Notes: a model not told the origin generated them from the sequence alone. Shown: positions 1 to 4,899, counted from the stretch's first letter. The stretch is 5,743 bases of DNA from Oscillospiraceae bacterium (GCA_031266295.1 JAISBH010000063.1:1-5743), one strand, 5' to 3'. Translations and numbers: made by a program.

Positions 1-177
1 CCCATAGAAACCTGGCTCGCCGCGATATGTGAGACCCGGATTCTCCCTCGGCTCGTCAACGCGGATGTAGGGCACGGGCACGCCGAACAGTTCTGCCCAT
101 TCCCTCGCCGCCTTCTCAATGTCGTCGACCACTATCGCAACCTGAATAAATCCGTCGAATCCGATAGGGTTATCCAT
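1..177 (-). CDS. VOC/glyoxalase-fold family protein, N-terminal 59 codons (3' end beyond window)
   Basis: The visible 59 residues start MDNPIGFDGFIQVAIVVDDI and continue with an amphipathic helix (EKAAREWAELFGV) and a strand carrying PYIRVDEP. This is the opening beta-alpha-beta pattern of vicinal oxygen chelate proteins (glyoxalase I, dioxygenases, fosfomycin-resistance enzymes and others): a first strand ending in VxD, then a helix leading to a 'FGV' turn. The ATG at 177 is preceded by AAGAAGGAG (185-193) at 7 nt, a strong ribosome binding site. The gene follows the YtcP-type permease by 53 nt in the same orientation, so it is probably the next gene of the operon. The fold class usually acts as a cytoplasmic metal-dependent lyase, isomerase or oxygenase. 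Metal ligands and substrate cannot be judged because the rest of the gene is missing. The family call is fairly secure; any specific activity is unknown. Confidence 0.8.
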   Translation of the reverse strand, partial: MDNPIGFDGFIQVAIVVDDIEKAAREWAELFGVPVPYIRVDEPRENPGLTYRGEPGFYG

Positions 178-190
178 ACGCTCGCTCCTT

Positions 191-243
191 CTTAGCCTAC
201 CCTTAATCTATTCTTAACCTATCTTCTTAATCAACCTTTAACC
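191..243 (-). repeat. Imperfect 11-nt tandem repeat, (C/T)TTA(A/G)-core, about five units
   Basis: On the plus strand the pentamers CTTAG, CTTAA, CTTAA, CTTAA and TTTAA begin at 191, 202, 213, 226 and 237, with steps of 11, 11, 13 and 11 nt. Typical units are TACCCTTAATC and TATTCTTAACC. In the transcribed direction the run is purine-rich (GGTTAAG, GATTAAG). It covers the last codons and stop of the YtcP-type permease, fills most of the gap, and ends at the ribosome binding site of the VOC gene. It may be replication slippage in a spacer or a site affecting translation of the downstream gene. No function is shown by the sequence. Confidence 0.6.
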
Positions 244-1130
244 GAACCTAACACCAAGCCCGTAGTGAAATACTTTTGCAGGAACGGGTATACCAGCAGT
301 ATCGGTATCATACCCAGGAACAGCTGCGCCGCGTTCGTGGTGCGCGCGTTTACCGTGTTAACGAACCGCTGCAGCGAGTCGCTCATGTTCGTCGCGTTTC
401 GGAAGAACGCCTCCGGGTTTATGACCACCGTGCGCAGGTAACTCTGCAGCGGGTACGACTCGATCTTGTTCATATAGATCATGCCGTCATACCAGCTGTT
501 CCAGTGATTGACCAATGAGAACAGCGCGACCGTCGCGATGGTTGGCGTGGATACGGGCAGCACGAGCGACCACAGCGTGCGCATGTGACCCGCGCCGTCT
601 ATATACGCCGCTTCCATCAACTCCTGAGGCAGACCGCGTATGTAATTCATTACAACCAACATGCTGAATACGGGGAGCGCGCCAGGCAGCACAAGCGACC
701 ATAGACTGTTGATCAGGTGGGTGTAGCGCACGACCAAGTACATCGGGATCATGCCGGCCTGGAACAATATCGTTATAACGAAAAACCACGAGAACCACTG
801 GCGCGCGCGGAACTCCGTCTTCGACTTGGACAGCGGGTACGCGGTAAGGATGATCAGCGCCAGATTGACGGCGACGCCCAGCGCGGTACGCTTAACCGAT
901 ATCCACAGCGCGGTGGAGAACGCGTTGCTGTGCAGGATAAACTTGTACGCGTCCACGTTGAAACCCTTCGGCCAGAACGCCACCTCTCGCGCGACTACGG
1001 CGATCTTGTTTGAGAACGATATCGCCAGTAGGTTCACGAACGGCAGCAGGCACAGCAGCGACGCGGCGATGAGTATCACATGGTTAGCGATGAGAAATGT
1101 CTTCCTCGAGGCTGAAACTTTCTTTGCCAT
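231..1130 (-). CDS. Carbohydrate ABC transporter permease, YtcP type (CUT1 family)
   Basis: This 299-aa inner-membrane permease is one of two that would form the channel of a sugar importer. Six hydrophobic segments can be traced, roughly at residues 13-38, 78-100, 112-134, 140-162, 190-210 and 268-288. The binding-protein-dependent permease EAA loop is at about 173-192 (EAAYIDGAG, then nine residues, then LP), which docks the ATPase. The C-terminus (QKYFTTGLVLGSVKG) matches the QKYF..G...GxVKG ending typical of YtcP-like proteins. Length is normal for the family. The ATG at 1130 has AAGGAGGG at 1138-1145 with a 7-nt spacer. It lies 19 nt after the stop of the partner permease, so the two are almost certainly co-transcribed and probably form a heterodimer. 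Substrate is not deducible. The ytcP label is a class resemblance, so no symbol is assigned. Confidence 0.93.
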   Translation of the reverse strand: MAKKVSASRKTFLIANHVILIAASLLCLLPFVNLLAISFSNKIAVVAREVAFWPKGFNVDAYKFILHSNAFSTALWISVKRTALGVAVNLALIILTAYPLSKSKTEFRARQWFSWFFVITILFQAGMIPMYLVVRYTHLINSLWSLVLPGALPVFSMLVVMNYIRGLPQELMEAAYIDGAGHMRTLWSLVLPVSTPTIATVALFSLVNHWNSWYDGMIYMNKIESYPLQSYLRTVVINPEAFFRNATNMSDSLQRFVNTVNARTTNAAQLFLGMIPILLVYPFLQKYFTTGLVLGSVKG

Positions 1131-1149
1131 TGCGCCGCCCTCCTTGATA

Positions 1150-2079
1150 CTAATAGATTCGGTATCCCGCGACGCGATCCGCGAGAAAGTAACTGACGAC
1201 TATGAACACGAATGAAACGATCGATTTGAACAGGCCAGCCGCAGTTGACAGCGCGAACTGGGCGTTCTGGATGCCCAGGCGGTACACGAACGTGTCCAGT
1301 ATATCTCCGGTTGTATAAACTGCGGGGCTGTAGGTATTGTATATCTGGTCGAAGCCGCCGTTGAGCACGTTCGCCATGCTCAGGACGGTCATCAGTACGA
1401 TCGTGGTCATGATGCCGGGCAGCGTGATCGCGAGCGTCTGCCGCCAGCGTCCCGCGCCGTCTATCTCCGCCGACTCATACAGCGACGGATCGATGCCGGT
1501 CAAGGCGGCAAGATATATGACCGAGCCAAAGCCGAAACTCTTCCATACCTCGGTGACGATCATCGTGATTGGATAGGCGGTCTTGTCGCCCAGGAAGAAC
1601 ACCGGACCGACGCCCAGCTTGCCCAAAGCCTGGTTAACGATCCCGTTTGACGGCGAAAGGATATCAACGAACAGTCCGGCCAGTATTACCCACGACAGGA
1701 AGTTGGGTATATAGACGATGGTTTGGTAAGTCCGTTTCAGCCTGCTGGACGCCACTTCGTTCAGCAGCAACGCGAATAGGACAGGCACGATTATGCCGCC
1801 GATCATCTTGCCCATGGAGATCAGTACGGTGTTGCGTATCACGCCGAATATATCGGGCATCGTGAACAAGTTGCGGAAGTTCCGCAATCCGATCCATTCC
1901 GAGCCGAACAGGCCTTTTGTGGGCACAAACTTCTGGAACGCAATGACCAGGCCCGCCATGGATCCATAACTGTATATCGCGACAAGCGTCACAGCCGGGA
2001 TCAGCATCACATACAGCGGAAGCTCGCGCTTTAGCTTATCATGCCGCTTGGCCGGATTAACGTTCGCCCGCATGGTCAT
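1150..2079 (-). CDS. Carbohydrate ABC transporter permease, LplB type (CUT1 family)
   Basis: This 309-aa membrane permease is partner of the YtcP-type permease. A basic N-terminus (KRHDKLKREL) precedes the first membrane helix at about 22-46, and further hydrophobic segments lie near 82-106, 121-141, 170-192, 221-239 and 277-300. The EAA loop is at 202-221 (ESAEIDGAG, then a nine-residue gap to ITLP). The C-terminus ends in DRVAGYRIY, close to the usual LplB ending. I chose the ATG at 2079 because GAGAGGAG lies about 10 nt upstream and the product then has normal length. The frame stays open to a TTG at 2142, but that extension (SLIALPNPLSPEATE...) lacks a good ribosome site and overlaps the real one. 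A second ATG two codons in (2073) is also possible. The gene lies 66 nt after arr and should follow the binding-protein gene in a standard operon. Confidence 0.93.
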   Translation of the reverse strand: MTMRANVNPAKRHDKLKRELPLYVMLIPAVTLVAIYSYGSMAGLVIAFQKFVPTKGLFGSEWIGLRNFRNLFTMPDIFGVIRNTVLISMGKMIGGIIVPVLFALLLNEVASSRLKRTYQTIVYIPNFLSWVILAGLFVDILSPSNGIVNQALGKLGVGPVFFLGDKTAYPITMIVTEVWKSFGFGSVIYLAALTGIDPSLYESAEIDGAGRWRQTLAITLPGIMTTIVLMTVLSMANVLNGGFDQIYNTYSPAVYTTGDILDTFVYRLGIQNAQFALSTAAGLFKSIVSFVFIVVSYFLADRVAGYRIY

Positions 2080-2089
2080 AGTGGTGACA

Positions 2090-2098
2090 CTCCTCTCT
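2090..2098 (-). promoter_or_regulatory. Ribosome binding site deciding the start of the LplB-type permease
   Basis: In the transcribed direction AGAGAGGAG ends 10 nt before the ATG at 2079. It favours that ATG over the TTG at 2142 that gives the longest frame. The spacer is slightly longer than at the other genes here (7-8 nt), so translation may start less efficiently, or from the second ATG at 2073. Confidence 0.6.
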
Positions 2099-2103
2099 GT
2101 CGC
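2095..2103. repeat. 9-nt direct repeat CTCTGTCGC, left copy
   Basis: CTCTGTCGC on the plus strand lies at the ribosome binding site of the LplB-type permease and recurs exactly at 3164-3172, just after the stop codon of the solute-binding protein gene. The copies bracket the hairpin region and arr in the same orientation. They could be a target-site duplication or a short homology at an insertion. A chance match is possible at this length. Confidence 0.4.
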
Positions 2104-2145
2104 CTCCGGGGAAAGAGGGTTGGGCAAAGCTATAAGGCTCAAATT

Positions 2146-2541
2146 CTACTCATTTATGGCTTCTATGCCTTGTTCCTTCAGCCTCTTAAGGTTATGAAGC
2201 ATATTTTGCAAATCATCCTGCGGGTGTCCTTGCCAGTCGTCTACTTCACCGACTATCTTTACAGGCTCGCGTGTGCGATACGACAGCGTGGGGTTGCCGG
2301 GGAACTTTTTGTCCGTAAGATTCGGGTCGTCTTCATATGTTCCCGTCGGTTCGACGACATATATCCTTCCCCTCCCTTCGCCTTTTGCCAACTCCGCTCC
2401 CCAAATAGCGGCGTCCAAAGTAGCTGAAAAGTAAACAAAATTAGCGCGCTTGCCTTGCCCGTAGTTTGAGCTGTAACCCGGTATAAGCAACGCGCCTGCC
2501 TTTATATCAGCTTTCGTTCCATGATAGAATGTATTGCCCAT
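2146..2541 (-). CDS. arr: Rifampin ADP-ribosyltransferase (Arr)
   Basis: This 131-aa cytoplasmic enzyme is expected to transfer ADP-ribose from NAD+ to the C23 hydroxyl of rifamycins, inactivating them. The match to Arr runs nearly end to end: YHGTKADIKAG (6-16), LIPGYSSNYG (19-28), TLDAAIWGAELAKGEGRGRI (41-60), VVEPTGTYEDDPNLTDKKFP (62-81), GNPTLSYRTREPVKIVGEV (82-100) and DWQGHP (102-107). Residues at the expected functional places are H7, Y37 and D71, matching the His, Tyr and Asp described for mycobacterial Arr. No frameshift or missing block is visible. It starts slightly later than mycobacterial Arr, as many Arr-2-like proteins do. ATG 2541 has AAAGGTGG at 2549-2556, 7 nt upstream. A hand count over 2161-2520 gives 181 G/C of 360 (50%), below the flanking permeases. 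It sits unexpectedly between the binding protein and permeases of an importer, which suggests acquisition by transfer. Confidence 0.95.
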   Translation of the reverse strand: MGNTFYHGTKADIKAGALLIPGYSSNYGQGKRANFVYFSATLDAAIWGAELAKGEGRGRIYVVEPTGTYEDDPNLTDKKFPGNPTLSYRTREPVKIVGEVDDWQGHPQDDLQNMLHNLKRLKEQGIEAINE

Positions 2542-2589
2542 TCCGAAACCACCTTTATGGCTTCATTCTCGCTTGCGACGTTATTCAGA

Positions 2590-2597
2590 GGTTAACC
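2590..2597. repeat. Perfect 8-nt palindrome GGTTAACC
   Basis: GGTTAACC lies about 50 nt upstream of the arr start. It could be a small operator or simply part of the palindrome-rich region. There is no second copy in the window that I noticed. Confidence 0.3.
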
Positions 2598-2628
2598 GTT
2601 TTCTTGCGCGTTAATCTGTGGATGGAAT

Positions 2629-2688
2629 AGCGAACCGTGGCGTCGGCGAGGTATCCGGAGCAGCGTACCGTGGCGTCGGCGAGGTATC
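2629..2688. repeat. Two-copy tandem repeat, 33-nt period, 27-nt conserved unit
   Basis: The unit AGCG(A/T)ACCGTGGCGTCGGCG, continuing with AGGTATC, occurs at 2629-2655 and 2662-2688. Only one of 27 positions differs, and the 22 nt from ACCGTGG through AGGTATC are identical. The linker is CGGAGC. The minus-strand frame reads as a duplicated IPRRRHG(T/S)L peptide, but no gene context supports translation. The copies look like a recent duplication inside the non-coding region upstream of arr. Confidence 0.85.
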
Positions 2689-2731
2689 AATGGTGACGTG
2701 GGGTTTGCCTTGCGCGGCGTAAGTCTCGGCT

Positions 2732-2748
2732 GTCCACTGCGGTGGGAC
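2732..2748. repeat. Bulged inverted repeat GTCCAC / GTGGGAC
   Basis: GTCCAC (2732-2737) can pair with GTGGGAC (2742-2748) around a TGCG loop with one bulged base. It abuts the next hairpin at 2753, so the two could form adjacent stems in RNA. Confidence 0.4.
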
Positions 2749-2752
2749 GCTG

Positions 2753-2770
2753 TCCGATCATCGGATCGGA
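2753..2770. repeat. Inverted repeat, 7-bp perfect stem TCCGATC / GATCGGA
   Basis: TCCGATC (2753-2759) and GATCGGA (2764-2770) are exact reverse complements around a 4-nt loop ATCG. There is no T-tract on either side, so it is not a typical intrinsic terminator. Confidence 0.55.
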
Positions 2771-2793
2771 GACGCTTCAAGTTTGTAGCGCCC

Positions 2794-2806
2794 CGCCACT
2801 ATGGCG
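2794..2806. repeat. Inverted repeat, 5-bp stem CGCCA / TGGCG
   Basis: CGCCA (2794-2798) pairs with TGGCG (2802-2806) around CTA. It is short alone but forms part of the run of small GC-rich hairpins through this region. Confidence 0.4.
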
Positions 2807-2914
2807 TAACATGACGGCTGCCCTATAGCATTTTCACTGGCGGGGCGCGGGAGTGAGGGCTTCGATTTCACCGATGATGATAACTGACACGATGCGTTGG
2901 GGAACGCCCCCCTT

Positions 2915-3010
2915 CCCCCCGATGGGGGGTACGACGGGGGTTTCGGGACTCTGTCCCGGACCCTGCAAGGGGCTATCCGCCCCCTTGACCCCTGACCAGG
3001 CTTCGCCTGG
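2915..3010. repeat. Array of four 15-nt perfect hairpins at about 27-nt spacing
   Basis: Four inverted repeats, each exactly 15 nt, follow one another: CCCCCC-GAT-GGGGGG (2915-2929), CGGGAC-TCT-GTCCCG (2944-2958), GGGGC-TATCC-GCCCC (2969-2983) and CCAGGC-TTC-GCCTGG (2996-3010). Start-to-start steps are 29, 25 and 27 nt and the stems differ in sequence. In transcript sense the loops are AUC, AGA, GGAUA and GAA; the last gives a GCGAAGC core, a heptamer known for unusually stable DNA mini-hairpins. None is followed by a T-run in the direction of transcription. They may stabilise or attenuate mRNA between binding protein and permeases, or belong to a dispersed repeat element. Confidence 0.75.
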
Positions 3011-3043
3011 ACCATCCTGATACACATTCTACCGATTACGGCC

Positions 3044-3051
3044 AACCGGTT
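3044..3051. repeat. Perfect 8-nt palindrome AACCGGTT
   Basis: AACCGGTT lies between the hairpin array and the stem-loop near the binding-protein gene. It is noted as part of the palindrome-rich region; alone it carries little weight. Confidence 0.3.
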
Positions 3052-3125
3052 TCACCTGGCGAGTCTATCTCGTGGCGCAACCCGTTCCCCGTTACTTGCG
3101 AACTGCATCGTAACCGACAATCCTC

Positions 3126-3146
3126 ATCGCCCCCCGTAGGGGCGAT
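3126..3146 (-). promoter_or_regulatory. Strong stem-loop downstream of the solute-binding protein gene
   Basis: ATCGCCCC (3126-3133) and GGGGCGAT (3139-3146) form a perfect 8-bp stem with a 5-nt loop, 35 nt past the binding-protein stop in the direction of transcription. The sequence after it in that direction is GAGGATTGTCGG with no T-tract, so a classical intrinsic terminator is unlikely. A stem here could protect the 3' end of the upstream message and favour high binding-protein output, as REP sequences do between malE and malF in enterobacteria. That role is inference. Confidence 0.5.
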
Positions 3147-3163
3147 ACCGCCGGGAGAACCCC

Positions 3164-3172
3164 CTCTGTCGC
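3164..3172. repeat. 9-nt direct repeat CTCTGTCGC, right copy
   Basis: This copy lies 9 nt beyond the stop codon of the solute-binding protein gene and matches 2095-2103 exactly in the same orientation. The bases adjoining the match differ on both sides, so identity is limited to nine positions. Confidence 0.4.
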
Positions 3173-3181
3173 TGCGCACCC

Positions 3182-4828
3182 TTATTCCGCCGGATATAAC
3201 TTATCTAACTCATCCAGGCACTGCTGCCCGCCCGCGCTTAGATAATCCTTCACCCATTGCTCAAAGTACTCGACCGGACGATCACCCCTGATAATATCCG
3301 TGAACGCCGTCTCCATCATGCTCTCCCAAATCGAGGAGTTCTGTATGTAGATCTCCGGACGCTCTGTTGACATTATGCTGTCCACATACGCCTCGTCTGG
3401 ACGATACTTCTCCAGCGCAATCACGCACGAACCCTGCCTGTCAGCACTCTCGCGATACATCTGCCCCCACGCCCCATACCCGGACGTGGTGATGTTCGTC
3501 CCATCCTGGAACCCAATAATCTGATCATACAGCGGCTTCACCGATCCCGCTAGACCATCCTTCGATCCGGCTGCAAACGCCTCCGCCAATTCCTGGGTGT
3601 GCAGCTCTGTCGGAATGCCCACATAAATCGGACTCAACCTATACTGCTCGTTATCCCAGTAGTAATAGTAATCTTCCTCGTCGGGCACCTGCACGCATAC
3701 TTCCTCATACAGATTCAGTATCTTGATTATCGCCTCGGGGTTCTTGCAGTTGGCGTTGATCATAAACACGTCAACCGACTTGTTGCTCTGTTCGCCAACC
3801 TTGTACTCCACGCCCTCAGCCACTGGCACCGCGTAAGGCCGCGTGATCGTGCCGTCCGCCGTAAACGTATAGTTGAATGGATGCCATGTTCCCCAGTTGC
3901 TGTGGAACATCATGCCATACTTGCCGTTGGTGACGTCCGGTTCCATCGTCGCGGTGTCCTTCACGATGAATTCCGGATCAATGACGCCTTCAACATACAG
4001 ATCGTGCAGCAGCGACAACGTCTGCTTCATGCCGTCCTGTATAATCGGGGTGGTCATCTTTCCATCCTCATCACGGTAAAAGAACTCGACGCCGTTGTTG
4101 TACGACGGCACGCCCAACCCGGCCAGTATGCCGTTCGCGTTGCCGAAGTTATTGGTGAGTATATTCTTATCCAGCGCCAGCCCGAACGTATCGTTCGCGC
4201 CGTTTCCGTCCGGATCGTCTGTGGTGAACCGCTTGGCCAGCGCGATGAACTCATCCATCGTCTTGGGTGCGGTCTCGCCAAGGTTTTCCAGCCAATCGTC
4301 GCGTATCCACAGGAACGGCGCTTGATGGAAATTGTCGTTCATGTACGGGAAGCCGTACAGCCGCCCGTCGAACGACGCGCCTTCGAAGCAGTCCGGGAAG
4401 CGCGTCTGATAGCTTAGCACATCCGCCGACGCGTATTCAGCGAACAGCTCCGTGATATCCATCAGATAACCGGCTTCATACGCCTGCTGGATGAAGCTGC
4501 GATCCGCCCAGCGGAACACGTCCGGCAGATCACCGGATGCGAGCAGCGCGTTCAACTTGTCGCGGTACGCGTCGGTGGTGATATCCGCAGAGAACGCGAC
4601 CTCTAGGTCTATATTCAGCTTGTCCTTGATCAGCTTAGACCATCGGTTGTTGTCATAGTTGTCGTCATCGAAAAACTGCTGCACCTGTGAAGCTTGAACG
4701 CCCCAAGTGATCTTGACGGGCGTCTCGTAGGGATCGGTCGCCTTATCCGCAAATCCAGCGAACGGCGCGCACATCGTGACGATCATCGCGAACGCCAGCA
4801 GCGCAAGTCCTATGCGTGTACGTGTCAT
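3182..4828 (-). CDS. Extracellular solute-binding protein of a CUT1 sugar ABC importer (LplA-like, family 1)
   Basis: This 548-aa secreted or surface protein should capture a sugar or oligosaccharide and hand it to the two permeases. A signal peptide is clear: MTRTR, then a hydrophobic core to about residue 20, with a plausible signal peptidase I site after GFA (25-27). The only early cysteine, C20 in IVTMC, fits a lipobox poorly because Met sits at -1, so the usual lipid anchor of Gram-positive binding proteins is doubtful. The mature N-terminus has the DDDNYDNNRWSKLIKDKLNI pattern (54-73) of LplA-like proteins, followed by LLASGDLPDVF and GYLMDITELF. The length, 500-plus residues, is normal for this subgroup and larger than classical maltose-type proteins. 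ATG 4828 has AAGGAGG (4837-4843) at 8 nt. It lies between the AraC gene and the permeases. Bound ligand cannot be deduced. Confidence 0.93.
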   Translation of the reverse strand: MTRTRIGLALLAFAMIVTMCAPFAGFADKATDPYETPVKITWGVQASQVQQFFDDDNYDNNRWSKLIKDKLNIDLEVAFSADITTDAYRDKLNALLASGDLPDVFRWADRSFIQQAYEAGYLMDITELFAEYASADVLSYQTRFPDCFEGASFDGRLYGFPYMNDNFHQAPFLWIRDDWLENLGETAPKTMDEFIALAKRFTTDDPDGNGANDTFGLALDKNILTNNFGNANGILAGLGVPSYNNGVEFFYRDEDGKMTTPIIQDGMKQTLSLLHDLYVEGVIDPEFIVKDTATMEPDVTNGKYGMMFHSNWGTWHPFNYTFTADGTITRPYAVPVAEGVEYKVGEQSNKSVDVFMINANCKNPEAIIKILNLYEEVCVQVPDEEDYYYYWDNEQYRLSPIYVGIPTELHTQELAEAFAAGSKDGLAGSVKPLYDQIIGFQDGTNITTSGYGAWGQMYRESADRQGSCVIALEKYRPDEAYVDSIMSTERPEIYIQNSSIWESMMETAFTDIIRGDRPVEYFEQWVKDYLSAGGQQCLDELDKLYPAE

Positions 4829-4870
4829 ACGGATTTCCTCCTTGTTTTATTCGTTTTGACCATTCGTTCC

Positions 4871-4899
4871 TTAGTTTGATATATGAATTATACAACTAA
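4871..4899. promoter_or_regulatory. Inverted repeat TTAGTT/AACTAA bracketing the candidate -10 box
   Basis: TTAGTT (4871-4876) and AACTAA (4894-4899) are exact reverse complements with a 17-nt AT-rich spacer that contains the TATAAT of the operon. A symmetric site over the -10 and transcription start would suit a repressor. AraC-type activators more often use direct repeats upstream of -35. The arms are only 6 nt in AT-rich DNA, so chance is possible. Confidence 0.35.
4887..4892 (-). promoter_or_regulatory. Candidate -10 box (TATAAT) of the importer operon
   Basis: A perfect TATAAT reads on the minus strand 58 nt upstream of the binding-protein ATG, predicting a 5' leader of about 50 nt. The hexamer 17 nt farther upstream (TAGTGA) matches TTGACA at only three of six positions. 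A strong -10 with a poor -35 is typical of promoters that need an activator, which fits the neighbouring AraC gene. The start site itself is not shown. Confidence 0.5.

Larger units (their letters stand above)
2542..3181. other. 640-nt region without a convincing gene, rich in hairpins and repeats
   Basis: This stretch separates the binding-protein stop from the arr start. Open frames of 62 to 95 codons cross it on the minus strand, but they are arginine/proline/glycine-rich, derive from repeats and palindromes, and lack good ribosome sites, so I do not call genes. Contents in order: a GGTTAACC palindrome (2590-2597), a 33-nt-period tandem repeat (2629-2688), hairpins at 2732-2748, 2753-2770 and 2794-2806, four 15-nt hairpins at 2915-3010, an AACCGGTT palindrome (3044-3051) and a strong stem-loop at 3126-3146. 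It resembles dispersed non-coding GC-rich repeat clusters of clostridia, though that is recollection. No transposase, RNA gene or clear promoter was recognised. Confidence 0.75.

Noticed and set aside
751..1215. 154-codon plus-strand frame over the junction of the two permease genes
   Set aside because: It is antisense to both permeases and resembles no known family; the minus-strand genes explain the DNA fully.
2080..2142. N-terminal extension of the LplB-type permease from a TTG start
   Set aside because: It gives a poorly structured 21-residue leader unlike the family, covers the ribosome site used by the ATG at 2079, and lacks its own good ribosome site.
2041..2427. 128-codon plus-strand frame antisense to arr
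   Set aside because: arr matches its family end to end on the other strand; this frame has no domain and is a shadow.
2617..2625. DnaA-box-like TGTGGATGG
   Set aside because: It is an isolated, imperfect match to the TGTGGATAA-type consensus with no cluster, AT-rich unwinding region or replication gene nearby.
2629..2688. Minimal CRISPR-like array
   Set aside because: There are only two copies with a 6-nt linker, far shorter than a spacer, and no cas genes in the window.
2592..2780. 62-codon minus-strand frame with a duplicated IPRRRHG peptide
   Set aside because: The peptide repeat only reflects the 33-nt DNA tandem repeat; no ribosome site or family resemblance supports a gene.
2907..2929. 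G-quadruplex on the minus strand from G6 runs
   Set aside because: There are only two long G-runs close together, and the 6-bp CCCCCC/GGGGGG hairpin competes with them; four clear runs with suitable loops are not present.
2758..3045. 95-codon minus-strand frame as a small hypothetical protein
   Set aside because: It runs through the hairpin array, is rich in Pro/Gly/Arg/Ser from GC-rich palindromes, and lacks a clear ribosome binding site. More likely it is conceptual translation of a non-coding repeat.
3599..4417. 272-codon open frame on the plus strand, antisense to the solute-binding protein gene
   Set aside because: It lies wholly inside a well-supported gene, has a His/Arg/Val-rich composition typical of an antisense frame in GC-rich DNA, and shows no recognisable domain.
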